The notes under the pieces are model-generated. The model did not search any database, was not told where the DNA came from, and worked only from the letters and a program-made list of their open reading frames with translations. Below, piece by piece: positions 17,319 through 26,611 of a stretch of 64,000 bases of DNA. Position 1 is the first letter of the stretch, and every line of letters begins with the position of its first letter. The stretch is from Spirosomataceae bacterium TFI 002 (GTDB lineage: Bacteria > Bacteroidota > Bacteroidia > Cytophagales > Spirosomataceae). The stretch lies in contig LT907983.1 of assembly GCA_900230115.1 (NCBI GenBank), forward strand, positions 4,386,774-4,450,773, read 5' to 3'. Position numbers and translations under genes: made by a program.

Positions 17319-18761
17319 ATGAATAGAGCCGCCTTTTTAGTTTTTTTTCTACTAATGCAATCCCAGGCATTTACCCAAGATAAGCCTAATATTATAATAA
17401 TTTACCTCGATGATTTGGGTTTTGCAGACATTGGAGTAAATGGCCAAGTTGTCGATATTAAGACTCCTAATATTGATTTATTGGCAAATAATGGGGTCAG
17501 GATGACATCAGGATATGTAACTGCACCACAGTGTATTCCGTCAAGAGCAGGGTTATTATCGGGAAGGTATCAGCAACGTTTTGGACTTGATCACAATGGC
17601 ACAATTCCCTTACCGCTTGACGAAATAATTATTCCACAACGCTTGAAAAAAGCTGGTTATGTTACTGGTATGACAGGTAAATGGCATTTAGAGCCAAATC
17701 ATCAGCAACAAGTGTGGATTGCGGAAAATATGCCAGAATTAGGAGACACAAAAAAAGTGCAACCAGATGATATCCCTTTCTCAAAAAAGATCCCATACAT
17801 GAGTTCTAACAGAGGGTTTGACCAGACTTTTCAAGGGTATATTAATACCTATTGGGCAAATTATTCTTTAGATGGAGACGAGATCAAAGAAAATGCAGAA
17901 TGGATAGAACAGGAGGGTTACCGATTAGATATTCAAACAGATGCTACGGTCAAATTTATTGAGAGAAACAGCGAAAAACCCTTCTTTTACTACCTATCAT
18001 ATTTTGCCCCACATGTTCCTTTAGATGCCACTCAAAAGTATTTAGATCGTTTCCCTGAAGACATGCCAATGCGTAGGCGATACTGCTTAGCAATGATGTC
18101 TGCCGTTGATGATGGTGTAGGAAGGGTCAAAGAAACACTTAAAAAAATGGGGGTTGAAGACAACACTATTATTTTTTTTATCAGCGATAACGGAGCCCCT
18201 TTAAAGCTTATAATGGAAGACAAGCCGGGGGTTGGTCCGGGATGGGATGGTTCTAAAAACATTCCGTGGGTTGGTGAAAAAGGAATGGTTTCAGAAGGCG
18301 GAATTCGCGTTCCATACATAATCAATTGGCCAGGCGGACTTCCAAAAGGTATCGTATATAACAAACCCGTTATTTCCCTAGATGTTGCTGCTACCTGTAA
18401 TGCAATAGCTGGGTTGCCTGAATCCAAAGATTTAGATGGAACAAATCTAATCCCGTACTTAAAAAATGATAAAAAAGGAGACCCTCACGAAGCACTTTAT
18501 TGGAGATTTTGGGGGCAGTCTTCTATACGAATGGGCGATTTCAAGTTTTTAAAGTCAGGTAAGTATGAATACTTATTTGATTTGGTTTCGCCAGAACACG
18601 AAAATCGAAACCTGATTGATGCATACCCTAAAAAAGCTAAATACCTGAAAAGGAGCTTGGCAAAATGGGCTAAAGAACTTAAAACCCCAGGAGTGCCAAT
18701 CGAAGACTTCCTTCCTCAAGATAAAATGTTTAGAGATTTTTATTTTAAATCAAATCAATGA
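17319..18761 (+). CDS. Secreted S1 sulfatase
   Basis: 480 residues with signal peptide (cleavage near 'SQAFTQ', residue 20) and no lipobox. Motifs: 'PNIIIIYLDDLGFADIG' (Asp31, Asp32), 'APQCIPSRAGLLSGRYQQRFG' with formylglycine Cys72 in a proper CxPxR context, 'MTGKWHLEPN', 'IFFISDNGAP' and 'KGMVSEGGIRVPYIINWPGG'. It is the only sulfatase here on the plus strand. It is divergent from the multidomain glycosidase across a 173-bp region with two copies of the PUL motif. Its stop overlaps the next start (ATGA, 18758-18761), so the two proteins are translationally coupled and likely work on related substrates. It probably hydrolyses a sulfate ester in the periplasm; the exact sugar is unknown. Confidence 0.93.
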   Translation: MNRAAFLVFFLLMQSQAFTQDKPNIIIIYLDDLGFADIGVNGQVVDIKTPNIDLLANNGVRMTSGYVTAPQCIPSRAGLLSGRYQQRFGLDHNGTIPLPLDEIIIPQRLKKAGYVTGMTGKWHLEPNHQQQVWIAENMPELGDTKKVQPDDIPFSKKIPYMSSNRGFDQTFQGYINTYWANYSLDGDEIKENAEWIEQEGYRLDIQTDATVKFIERNSEKPFFYYLSYFAPHVPLDATQKYLDRFPEDMPMRRRYCLAMMSAVDDGVGRVKETLKKMGVEDNTIIFFISDNGAPLKLIMEDKPGVGPGWDGSKNIPWVGEKGMVSEGGIRVPYIINWPGGLPKGIVYNKPVISLDVAATCNAIAGLPESKDLDGTNLIPYLKNDKKGDPHEALYWRFWGQSSIRMGDFKFLKSGKYEYLFDLVSPEHENRNLIDAYPKKAKYLKRSLAKWAKELKTPGVPIEDFLPQDKMFRDFYFKSNQ

Positions 18762-20425
18762 AAAAAAATTACTACATCCTTTTTTTATTTTTACCATTTT
18801 TGGCTCATACACAGGGCATAGACAAGTCATTATATGCCTTTGACTTTAAAATGGATCATCTTTCGATTCCTGAAAGAGCAACGCTATTTTCAGAGCTTGG
18901 TTATAGCGGCACCACCTTCATCGTAAAAACAGATGATCAAAGGGATAAACTTCAAGAGTATTTAGAAACAGAAGAATTTGCTTCTGGGAAATTAACAATT
19001 CCTGTTGTTTACTTTAGTTTTGATTTTTCTAAGAATATTGAAAACGAAAACGAGCTTTGGCATAAAACGTTAGAGTCTTTGCCAAACGGGACCGCACTAT
19101 GGGTTATTATTTTAAATGAAAATGCGACAAAAGAAAAAGCATTGACGCTTCTAAGAGATATGGCTAAAGAGGGTCAGCGATTAAATCGAGACATCGTGAT
19201 TTATCCACATGACAATTGTTTCATAGAGTCCGCAGAGGAGGCGATACCTTACATTGAAGAGCTAAACGAGCCGAATCTTTATTTAACCGTCCATTTGTGC
19301 CACGAAATGCGTGCCGGAAATGGGGAACGTTTACTTGAAGTAGCCATTAAAGCGGCACCATACTTAAAATTTGCATCAGTTTCCGGCTCAAATACAACCA
19401 TGTTTGGAAACGACAAGGCAGAATGGTCGGACGCAATAAAACCGTTAGGTCAAGGAGATTATGATGTTTCCAAATTCGTGTCTGTTTTGCAAAAAATAGA
19501 ATTTAAAGGTAAAACAATGTTACACACTTTTGGCATTGAAGACGATTCCAGAGATCATTTAACACGTTCTATTGCAAAATGGAATACAATGGTAGACTCT
19601 ACTTACGAAATACTGAATAACAACCTCAATAATATTTTAGATAATCCAGAAAATGCTTATTGGGACGACGTCTCAAAATCTTGGTTCTTATCAAATTTAG
19701 GCGGCGAAAAAGTAACCATAGAAAAGGATGGCTATGGTTGGATAACACGCCTAGATGAACAAGGAAATGTAATTGATAATAGATGGATAGAAGGCTTAGA
19801 TGCACCAACCGGAATGGCGTCTTATCAAAACTTATTATATGCTGCGGATCGTGGTGTATTGGTTGAGATAGATATAGTACAAGGGAAAATTCTCAGGAAA
19901 ATTGAGTTACCAAATGCTGAATTTGTAAATGATGTAGCTGCAGCTTCCAATGGTGATATTTATGTGTCTGCTACATTTTCAAATACCATTTTTAAGCTTC
20001 CAAAAAATAAGGAAGTTGAAATATTTATAAATAATGAAGTCTTAGAAGGCCCGAATGGGCTATGGATTGATGGAGGAAATTTGATTGTGGCTACTTGGGG
20101 ACCAATGACCAATCGTGCAACTTTTGAGACAAGTAGAAAAGGTACTCTAATGAAAATAAACCTTAAAACGAAAGAGATTAATCCAATCGGAAAAGGGTTG
20201 CCAATTGCAAATTTTGATGGAGTTGTAAAGTATGGAAAGTACTATTTCGCAACGGATTGGACGGGTGGAAGACTTTTGAAAATTGATGAGAAAGGAAATG
20301 TAGAAGAGGTGATTTCTGGTTTTTCTCAATTAGCTGACTTAGGCATCAATAAAAAGAAAGGAATTTTAATGATTCCTGAGATGAGCAAAAACCGTTTTAT
20401 CTTTTTGAATTTGAATTCGCTGTAG
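18758..20425 (+). CDS. Secreted fusion: xylose-isomerase-like TIM barrel + SMP-30/NHL-type beta-propeller
   Basis: 555 residues with signal peptide (MKKNYYILFLFLPFLAHTQG). Residues about 22-290 resemble sugar-phosphate isomerase/epimerase (AP-endonuclease-2-like) barrels: 'DHLSIPERATLFSELGYSG', 'IVIYPHDN', 'LYLTVHLCHEMRAGNG', 'KTMLHTFGIEDDSRDHL'. The His/Glu/Asp positions could bind a metal. Residues about 300-555 form a six-bladed SMP-30/gluconolactonase-like propeller: 'LDAPTGMASYQNLLYAADRGVLVEIDI', 'FVNDVAAASNGDIYVSATFSNTIFKLP', 'GPNGLWIDGGNLIVATWG', 'ADLGINKKKGILMIPEM'. Its start overlaps the sulfatase stop by 4 nt. Such periplasmic pairs might oxidise, isomerise or delactonise a released sugar; no activity is established for this fusion. 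It lies just before the rhamnose operon. Confidence 0.75.
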   Translation: MKKNYYILFLFLPFLAHTQGIDKSLYAFDFKMDHLSIPERATLFSELGYSGTTFIVKTDDQRDKLQEYLETEEFASGKLTIPVVYFSFDFSKNIENENELWHKTLESLPNGTALWVIILNENATKEKALTLLRDMAKEGQRLNRDIVIYPHDNCFIESAEEAIPYIEELNEPNLYLTVHLCHEMRAGNGERLLEVAIKAAPYLKFASVSGSNTTMFGNDKAEWSDAIKPLGQGDYDVSKFVSVLQKIEFKGKTMLHTFGIEDDSRDHLTRSIAKWNTMVDSTYEILNNNLNNILDNPENAYWDDVSKSWFLSNLGGEKVTIEKDGYGWITRLDEQGNVIDNRWIEGLDAPTGMASYQNLLYAADRGVLVEIDIVQGKILRKIELPNAEFVNDVAAASNGDIYVSATFSNTIFKLPKNKEVEIFINNEVLEGPNGLWIDGGNLIVATWGPMTNRATFETSRKGTLMKINLKTKEINPIGKGLPIANFDGVVKYGKYYFATDWTGGRLLKIDEKGNVEEVISGFSQLADLGINKKKGILMIPEMSKNRFIFLNLNSL

Positions 20426-20505
20426 TATTTGTTAGGGAGTTTGATAGTTAGTAGTTTGTAGTGATTGGCTACTAGCTTCTTATATACTTTTCATTTGATT
20501 TACGG

Positions 20506-20547
20506 GTTTCTACAGGATGCAAAAGATGGATTTTTGAAATAATTTTG
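20506..20547 (+). promoter_or_regulatory. Promoter region of the rhamnose operon
   Basis: TAATTTTG at 20540-20547 matches the Bacteroidota -7 box TAnnTTTG, 30 bp before the rhaEW start. No good -33 TTTG is seen at the right spacing. Upstream, GTTTCTACAGGAT (20506-20518) contains the same two half-elements as the PUL motif (GTTTCTA and CAGGAT), here in the reverse order. Confidence 0.45.
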
Positions 20548-20576
20548 AATCACAGTTATTATAATCAAAACTAAAT

Positions 20577-22682
20577 ATGAAAAAGGATACTAAAGTATAT
20601 AAGCACGTAAATTATTTATGGGATAATAAGAAAGTTGCAGAGCTAAGTGATGATCAAGTAGCCCTCTTTCTTTACAGGTCAAATATTCTTGGGGCAGATT
20701 TAAGAATTACTAACTACGGTGGTGGCAATACCAGCTGCAAGACCACTGAGAAAGACCCATTGACCAATGAAGACGTGGAGGTGATGTGGATCAAAGGTTC
20801 AGGTGGAGACATTGGTACTTTGACCAAAGCCGGAATTGCAGGCCTTTATACAGAAAGGTTAAGAAATCTCAAAAATGTTTATGCTGGACTTGCTGATGAA
20901 GATCGAATGGTAGGTTTATTTGATCATTGCATATATGACCTTGAAAGTAAAGCCCCATCTATAGATACACCTTTACATGGACTTTTGCCATTTGCTCATA
21001 TTGATCATTTGCATCCTGATGCTTTGATTGCAGTAGCTGCGGCTAAGGATAGCGAAAAAGTCACCAAAGAAATTTGGGGTGATACGATGGGTTGGGTGCC
21101 ATGGCAAAAGCCAGGCTTTGACCTCGGGCTTCAGTTGGAAAAATGCCTGAACGACAATCCTGGAATACGAGGCATTGTATTAGGTAGCCATGGTCTTTTT
21201 ACTTGGGGAGATACCTCTTATGAGTGCTATATAAATAGCCTTGAAGTTATAGAAATGGCCTCAGAGTATATTGAAGATAAAATAAAGGAAAATGGAAGCG
21301 TCTTTGGAGGACAAAAAGTAGAAAGTTTGGCTCAAGAAGAGCGTAAAGAGAAAGCTGCTCAATTGATGCCTATGTTAAGAGGCTTATGTTCTTCTGAAAA
21401 TAGGATGATCGGTCATTTTAATGACAGTGATGTGGTTCTGCAATACATCAACAGTAATGATTTGGAGCGTCTTGCTCCAATGGGGACCTCCTGTCCTGAT
21501 CACTTTCTTAGAACGAAAATTCAACCTCTAGTACTGACATTGGATACTAAGGAAGATCTTTCCAACACAGAAGTAGTCCTTGAAAAACTGAAGCCTGCAT
21601 TTGAGCAATACAGAAAGGAATATCAAGCATATTATGATACTCATAAGCGAGCCAATAGTCCTGCTGTTCGCGATGCCAGTCCGGTGATAATTATTTACCC
21701 GGGTGTAGGCATGTTTAGTTTTGCAAAAAATAAGCAGACCACAAGAGTGGCCAATGAGTTTTATGTGAACGCTATCAATGTCATGCGTGGGGCAGAGGCT
21801 ATTACAGCATATACATCGTTACCAAGACAAGAAGCTTTCGATATTGAATATTGGTTATTAGAAGAAGCAAAGCTTCAGCGTATGCCAAAGGAAAAACCCT
21901 TGTCTCGTAAAGTAGCTCTGGTTACTGGTGCAGGTGGAGGAATAGGTAAAGCCATTGCCGATAAATTAGTAGCGGAAGGAGCCAATGTGGTGTTGACCGA
22001 TATTTCGGAAGAAAGACTTCAAGAAGCACTTACTACATATTCCAGAGATACTGCAAGTTATGCCATTTGTGATGTAACCAAAAGCGACTCTATTGCAGAA
22101 GCATACAAGAAGGCTTGTTTGGAATTCGGGGGAGTAGATATCGTGGTTCACAGTGCAGGCTTGGCAATTTCTAAACCGTTGGAAGAGACTACTAAAAAAG
22201 ATTGGGAAATTCTTCAAAACGTTTTAGTAAAAGGTCAATTTGAATTGGCAAAGCAGGCAGTAGGCATATTACGAAAGCAAAGTTTGGGAGGAGACTTCAT
22301 ATGCATTGCCAGTAAAAACGGTTTAGTGTCAGGCCCAAATAACGTAGCTTATGGAACTGCAAAAGCGGCACAACAGCACATGGCAAGACTCCTTGCTGCT
22401 GAGTTGGGCGGTGATAAGGTTCGCGTTAACACTGTTAATCCTGACGGAGTTATTGTAGGAAGTAAAATTTGGGAAGGTGCTTGGGCAGAAGGACGTGCTA
22501 AAGCTTATGGAATTACAGTAGAAGAACTTCCAGCACACTATGCAAAACGTAATCTTTTAAATGAAATCATTTATCCTGCGGACATTGCCAATGGAGTTTT
22601 TGCCTGTGTAGGTGTTCTGGATAAAACCACAGGAAATATTATTAATGTGGATGGTGGAATGGCTAACGCATTTGTGCGATAG
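20577..22682 (+). CDS. rhaEW: Bifunctional rhamnulose-1-phosphate aldolase / L-lactaldehyde dehydrogenase
   Basis: 701 residues, the usual length of this fusion. Residues about 1-400 are a class II aldolase: 'YGGGNTSCK', 'DTPLHGLLPFAHIDHLHPDALIAVA' with the zinc-binding histidines, and 'GIVLGSHGLFTWGD'. Residues about 440-701 are a short-chain dehydrogenase: 'ALVTGAGGGIGKAIADKL' (NAD-binding glycine motif), 'VHSAGLAIS', and the catalytic 'YGTAK' (Tyr, Lys) with an upstream Ser in 'CIASKNG'. In this family the aldolase splits L-rhamnulose-1-phosphate to DHAP and L-lactaldehyde, and the SDR domain oxidises lactaldehyde to L-lactate. First gene of a five-gene operon with rhaI, kinase, lldD and permease, which fits precisely: lldD disposes of the lactate. 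A hairpin follows the stop. Confidence 0.93.
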   Translation: MKKDTKVYKHVNYLWDNKKVAELSDDQVALFLYRSNILGADLRITNYGGGNTSCKTTEKDPLTNEDVEVMWIKGSGGDIGTLTKAGIAGLYTERLRNLKNVYAGLADEDRMVGLFDHCIYDLESKAPSIDTPLHGLLPFAHIDHLHPDALIAVAAAKDSEKVTKEIWGDTMGWVPWQKPGFDLGLQLEKCLNDNPGIRGIVLGSHGLFTWGDTSYECYINSLEVIEMASEYIEDKIKENGSVFGGQKVESLAQEERKEKAAQLMPMLRGLCSSENRMIGHFNDSDVVLQYINSNDLERLAPMGTSCPDHFLRTKIQPLVLTLDTKEDLSNTEVVLEKLKPAFEQYRKEYQAYYDTHKRANSPAVRDASPVIIIYPGVGMFSFAKNKQTTRVANEFYVNAINVMRGAEAITAYTSLPRQEAFDIEYWLLEEAKLQRMPKEKPLSRKVALVTGAGGGIGKAIADKLVAEGANVVLTDISEERLQEALTTYSRDTASYAICDVTKSDSIAEAYKKACLEFGGVDIVVHSAGLAISKPLEETTKKDWEILQNVLVKGQFELAKQAVGILRKQSLGGDFICIASKNGLVSGPNNVAYGTAKAAQQHMARLLAAELGGDKVRVNTVNPDGVIVGSKIWEGAWAEGRAKAYGITVEELPAHYAKRNLLNEIIYPADIANGVFACVGVLDKTTGNIINVDGGMANAFVR

Positions 22683-22702
22683 TATGTTTGAGTTTTTTTT
22701 TG

Positions 22703-22732
22703 ACTTCCATGGGCTTTTAGCTCCATGGAAGT
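22703..22732 (+). other. Intra-operon hairpin between rhaEW and rhaI
   Basis: Perfect 10-bp arms ACTTCCATGG / CCATGGAAGT around a 10-nt loop that can pair further (GCT/AGC). A T9 run precedes it, and a weak pyrimidine tail (TTCTCTTTCC) follows. It may attenuate or process the transcript, so that rhaEW is expressed above the downstream genes. Confidence 0.6.
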
Positions 22733-22760
22733 TCTCTTTCCATCAATAAATTGACCCTAA

Positions 22761-24041
22761 ATGAGAATAGATAAAAATCAACTAGCAGAAAGCAACCAAA
22801 AAGGTGTTGATGAGCACAACTCACGTTTTAATTTTCTTGCCAACAGTTTGGCAAGAAGTGGCTCAGATGTAAATGCCGTTGTTCAGAAACTCCAAGACTT
22901 TCAAGTGGCTATACCTAGCTGGGCATTAGGAGCAGGTGGTACACGGTTCGGACGTTTCGGATTTCAGGGGGAGCCTTCTAGTCTAGAACAAAAAATAGAT
23001 GATGTTGGAATACTTCATGGACTTACACAAACGGCAGGTGCAATTTCATTGCACATCCCTTGGGATGTTCCTAGCGATTATTTGGCCATTAAAGAATTAG
23101 CAAATTCCCATGATATCGTCTTTGATGCGGTCAACTCTAATACCTTTCAGGATCAAAAAAATGCTAAGGAAAGTTATAAGTTTGGCTCGCTGAGCAATAG
23201 TAGCAAAGCCGTTCGCGAACAGGCGATAGAACACAATATTGAAGTCATAAAAATAGGGGATAAATTAGGTTCTAAAAGCTTGACGGTTTGGTTGGCAGAC
23301 GGTTCTAATTTCCCTGGACAAAGCAGTTTTCAATCTGCACTCCAGCATACAGAAGATAGTTTAAAGGCCATTTACAAGCGGCTCCCTGATGACTGGAAAC
23401 TATTTATTGAGTACAAACCTTACGAGCCTAATTTCTACAGTACTGTCATTCAAGATTGGGGCACCTCTTTTATGTTGGCAAATGCCTGCGGTGAAAAAGC
23501 CTATACCCTTGTTGACCTTGGTCACCATTTGCCCAATACTAATATTGAGCAGATAGTTTCAACCTTGATGCTAAAAGGAAAGCTTGGTGGATTTCATTTT
23601 AATGACAGTAAATATGGAGATGACGATCTTACAGTAGGGAGCGTAAAGCCCTATGCCTTATTTCTTATTTTCAATGCATTAGTTTTTGGGATGGAAAACA
23701 ATCCGCAAAATCCCTATCCCGCATGGATGATAGATGCCAGTCATAATATCAAAGATCCTCTAGAGGATTTAATACAATCTTTAGACGCCATTCAAGAGGC
23801 CTATGCCAAAGCTCTGTTGGTAGACCAAAACTTATTGGCTGAAGCACAGAAAAATCATGATGTGGTTAAGTGCCAGGAAATCCTTCAAGAGGCTTTTCGC
23901 ACAGACGTTAGACCTCTGCTAGAAAAAGCAAGGTTAAATAGGGGCGGAGCCATAAGCCCAATAAACTCCTATCGCTCTCTGAAGGTTAGAGAAAATCTAA
24001 TCAAAGAAAGAGGGATCAATTCTATAGCTACTGGACTTTGA
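22761..24041 (+). CDS. rhaI: L-rhamnose isomerase (RhaI type)
   Basis: 426 residues, matching the RhaI/Pseudomonas-type L-rhamnose isomerase rather than the E. coli RhaA type. It is a xylose-isomerase-like TIM barrel. Visible segments: 'FGRFGFQGEPSSLEQKIDDVG' early, 'SLHIPWDVPSDY', 'LTVWLADGSNFPGQ' near the middle, 'KLFIEYKPYEPNFYSTVIQDWG' (metal/substrate Glu and Lys), 'TLVDLGHHLPNTNIEQ' and 'GGFHFNDSKYGDDDLTVGS' with metal-binding His/Asp. It converts L-rhamnose to L-rhamnulose in the cytoplasm using a divalent metal. It is flanked by the aldolase-dehydrogenase and the kinase in pathway order, 79 bp after the first and 10 bp before the second. Confidence 0.93.
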   Translation: MRIDKNQLAESNQKGVDEHNSRFNFLANSLARSGSDVNAVVQKLQDFQVAIPSWALGAGGTRFGRFGFQGEPSSLEQKIDDVGILHGLTQTAGAISLHIPWDVPSDYLAIKELANSHDIVFDAVNSNTFQDQKNAKESYKFGSLSNSSKAVREQAIEHNIEVIKIGDKLGSKSLTVWLADGSNFPGQSSFQSALQHTEDSLKAIYKRLPDDWKLFIEYKPYEPNFYSTVIQDWGTSFMLANACGEKAYTLVDLGHHLPNTNIEQIVSTLMLKGKLGGFHFNDSKYGDDDLTVGSVKPYALFLIFNALVFGMENNPQNPYPAWMIDASHNIKDPLEDLIQSLDAIQEAYAKALLVDQNLLAEAQKNHDVVKCQEILQEAFRTDVRPLLEKARLNRGGAISPINSYRSLKVRENLIKERGINSIATGL

Positions 24042-24051
24042 TTAGACTCAA

Positions 24052-25425
24052 ATGAAAACCAAGGTAACGGCTATATTTGATATTGGAAGAACCAATAAAA
24101 AGTTTTTTCTTTTTGATCCGAACTTGCAAGAAGTGCATCGGGAGTATACTCGTTTTGATGAAATTGAAGATGAGGACGGTTACCCTACTGAAAACCTAAA
24201 AGCACTAGAGAAATGGGCGAAAGAAGTATTTGACAAAGTGCTGGATTCTGATGAATATGAGATTGAGAAATTGAATTTTTCATGTTATGGGGCAAGCTTG
24301 GTTCACATTGATGAAAAGAGTAAAGTAGTCGCCCCGCTTTATAATTATATGAAGCCTTTGGCGGAAGACGTTTATAATTCTTTTTATGACAAATATGGCC
24401 CTGAAAATATAATTTCGAAAGATACGGGTTCACCTAAACTGGGCATGCTGAATAGTGGAATGCAGCTATATTGGCTTAAAACGACGCAGCCTGAAGTATT
24501 CAAAAAAATAAAGTATTCCTTACACCTCCCTCAATATTTGAGTTATCTCTTTACTGGAATTCCGGTAAGTGAATACACCAGCATTGGTTGTCATACCATG
24601 CTTTGGGACTTTGATAAGGCTGATTATCATGAATGGGTCTATAAAGAAGGAATAGAAACTAAGCTGCCTCCTATTACATCTACAAGTCAGACTAAACCCA
24701 TTAATTACCAAGGAAAAACTATTCACATGGGAGCAGGAATACATGATAGTTCTTCTGCCTTGTTACCTTATATTCGGAGTATGTCAAAACCATTCGTTTT
24801 GGTTTCTACTGGTACTTGGAGCATTTCTATCAATCCTTTTAATAAGGAAATACTCAGTGTGGATGACCTGAAAAATGATGGACTTTTTAATATGAGAGTG
24901 GATGGGAGTCGCGTAAAGGTTTCTCGTTTGTTTCTTGGTAATGAATACAAGCTTCAAGTGAAGAGTTTGTCCAAGCATTTTAACCTCCCTGAGGCTTATC
25001 ACAAACAAGTAAAGTTCGACTCAAAGATATTTTCAGGAATTAGGAAAGATTTTGTTCGCATGTTTAAATGGATCAGTATGACCTTTGAAGACATGGCAAG
25101 TGAAACACAAATACCTTACGATAACTTTGAAAAAGCTTATCATCAACTCATGTTGGAGTTGGTTTTATTACAGGTTAAAAGCATTAAGGCGGCAGTAGGG
25201 AAAGGGGAAATAGAAAACCTATACGTGGATGGCGGCTTTACAGACAATGAAGTATATCTTCAGCTACTCTCCTTATATTTATCTGACATGAAACTGAGCA
25301 CCACAGATTCTTCCTTAGGCTCTGCTTTGGGTGCGGCAATTGTAATCTCTGATGTAACTTTGGATTCCAAATTCTTGAAGAAAAACTACTCGTTAAAAAA
25401 ACATATTCCTCTGACTTCTAAATAA
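24052..25425 (+). CDS. FGGY-family sugar kinase, probable L-rhamnulokinase
   Basis: 457 residues. The ASKHA ATPase pattern is visible: 'AIFDIGRTNKKFFLFD' near the N-terminus (phosphate 1), 'GAGIHDSSSALLPYI' with the probable catalytic Asp, 'VLVSTGTWSISIN' (phosphate 2), and 'LYVDGGFTDNEVYLQLLS' (adenosine motif). It should transfer the ATP gamma-phosphate to position 1 of L-rhamnulose. The sequence is divergent from E. coli RhaB and could be described as a rhamnulose/fuculose-type kinase; operon position between rhaI and lldD, downstream of the matching aldolase, makes rhamnulose the expected substrate. Gaps are 10 bp upstream and 8 bp downstream, so it is co-transcribed. Confidence 0.85.
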   Translation: MKTKVTAIFDIGRTNKKFFLFDPNLQEVHREYTRFDEIEDEDGYPTENLKALEKWAKEVFDKVLDSDEYEIEKLNFSCYGASLVHIDEKSKVVAPLYNYMKPLAEDVYNSFYDKYGPENIISKDTGSPKLGMLNSGMQLYWLKTTQPEVFKKIKYSLHLPQYLSYLFTGIPVSEYTSIGCHTMLWDFDKADYHEWVYKEGIETKLPPITSTSQTKPINYQGKTIHMGAGIHDSSSALLPYIRSMSKPFVLVSTGTWSISINPFNKEILSVDDLKNDGLFNMRVDGSRVKVSRLFLGNEYKLQVKSLSKHFNLPEAYHKQVKFDSKIFSGIRKDFVRMFKWISMTFEDMASETQIPYDNFEKAYHQLMLELVLLQVKSIKAAVGKGEIENLYVDGGFTDNEVYLQLLSLYLSDMKLSTTDSSLGSALGAAIVISDVTLDSKFLKKNYSLKKHIPLTSK

Positions 25426-25433
25426 ATAATTCT

Positions 25434-26585
25434 ATGGTAAACGAAATCAATTCTAATTATCCTTCCATAGACGATTTGAGGAAGAAAGCCAAGCGTCGCA
25501 TACCTCGATTCGCCTTTGAATATTTAGATGGAGGCTGTAATGAGGACGTAAGTATTTCTAGGAATACGAAAGAGATACGTGAGGTACAATTACAGCCTAG
25601 ATACCTTCGTAATAATGGCATAAGCTCTACTAAGACCAAGGTCTTAGGAATAGAATACGATGCACCTTTTGGCATTGCTCCAGTGGGGCTTCAAGGACTA
25701 ATGTGGCCTAATTCTCCAGAAATTTTGGCGAAATCGGCTTTCAAACAGAACATCCCTTTTATACTCAGTACGGTCACTACTATGAGTATTGAACGAGCCA
25801 GTGAATTGACCGAAGGCAAGGCATGGTTTCAATTGTACAATCCTGCTGAAGATTCATTGCGTGACGATATTATAGAACGTGCAGAAGCAGCAGGATGCAA
25901 GGTTCTGGTACTGCTTTGTGATGTTCCTACTTTTGGTTATCGCCCAAGAGATATACGAAATGGTTTGGCTCTGCCTCCTAAAATGTCGCTAACCAATATG
26001 CTGCAAATTATGGGGTGCCCAATATGGGCAATAAAAACTTTAATTCATGGACAACCTACTTTTGAGACCCTAAAGCCTTACACGCCTGAAGGACTTAACT
26101 TAAAACAATTAGGGGCGTTTATGGACAAAACTTTTTCTGGTCGTTTAAACGAAGAGAGAATTAAGCCTATTAGAGATAAATGGAAAGGTAAACTGGTGCT
26201 TAAAGGCGTAGCTTCAGAACAAGATACACAAGACGCTTTACGGATGGGTTTTGATGGAATTATTGTTTCCAACCATGGTGGTAGACAGCTAGATGCCGCC
26301 GAATCTACCATCAATTCGCTTTCTGAAATTGCTGCTAAATATAGTGATCAGATAGATATCATGATGGATAGTGGTCTTAGGTCAGGACCTGATATTGCCA
26401 GAGCTATAGCCAGTGGGTCTAAGTTTACTTTCATGGGAAGGCCTTTTCTGTATGGTTGTGGAGCACTAGGAAATAAAGGTGGAGACCATACCATATCGAT
26501 GCTTAAAATACAGTTCAAGCAAGTCATGGATCAATTATGCTGTGAGCGAGTTGAAGATTTACCAAAACACCTTATTTCGAAATAA
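25434..26585 (+). CDS. lldD: FMN-dependent L-lactate dehydrogenase (alpha-hydroxy-acid dehydrogenase)
   Basis: 383 residues, normal for the family. Characteristic sites: 'RIPRFAFEYLDGGCNEDVS' near the N-terminus, 'FGIAPVGLQGLMWPNSPEILAKSA', 'WFQLYNP', 'LKGVASEQDTQDALRMG', and the signature 'IVSNHGGRQLDAA' with active-site His281 and substrate-binding Arg. 'MMDSGLRSGPDIARAIASG' and 'MGRPFLYG' bind the FMN phosphate. It oxidises L-lactate to pyruvate, passing electrons to the membrane. In this operon the lactate would come from the dehydrogenase half of RhaEW, which closes the route from rhamnose to central metabolism. Members of the family also use glycolate, mandelate or other 2-hydroxy acids, so lactate is assigned by context. 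Confidence 0.9.
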   Translation: MVNEINSNYPSIDDLRKKAKRRIPRFAFEYLDGGCNEDVSISRNTKEIREVQLQPRYLRNNGISSTKTKVLGIEYDAPFGIAPVGLQGLMWPNSPEILAKSAFKQNIPFILSTVTTMSIERASELTEGKAWFQLYNPAEDSLRDDIIERAEAAGCKVLVLLCDVPTFGYRPRDIRNGLALPPKMSLTNMLQIMGCPIWAIKTLIHGQPTFETLKPYTPEGLNLKQLGAFMDKTFSGRLNEERIKPIRDKWKGKLVLKGVASEQDTQDALRMGFDGIIVSNHGGRQLDAAESTINSLSEIAAKYSDQIDIMMDSGLRSGPDIARAIASGSKFTFMGRPFLYGCGALGNKGGDHTISMLKIQFKQVMDQLCCERVEDLPKHLISK

Positions 26586-26611
26586 ATTAAATTACTTTGA
26601 GCCAGAACACT

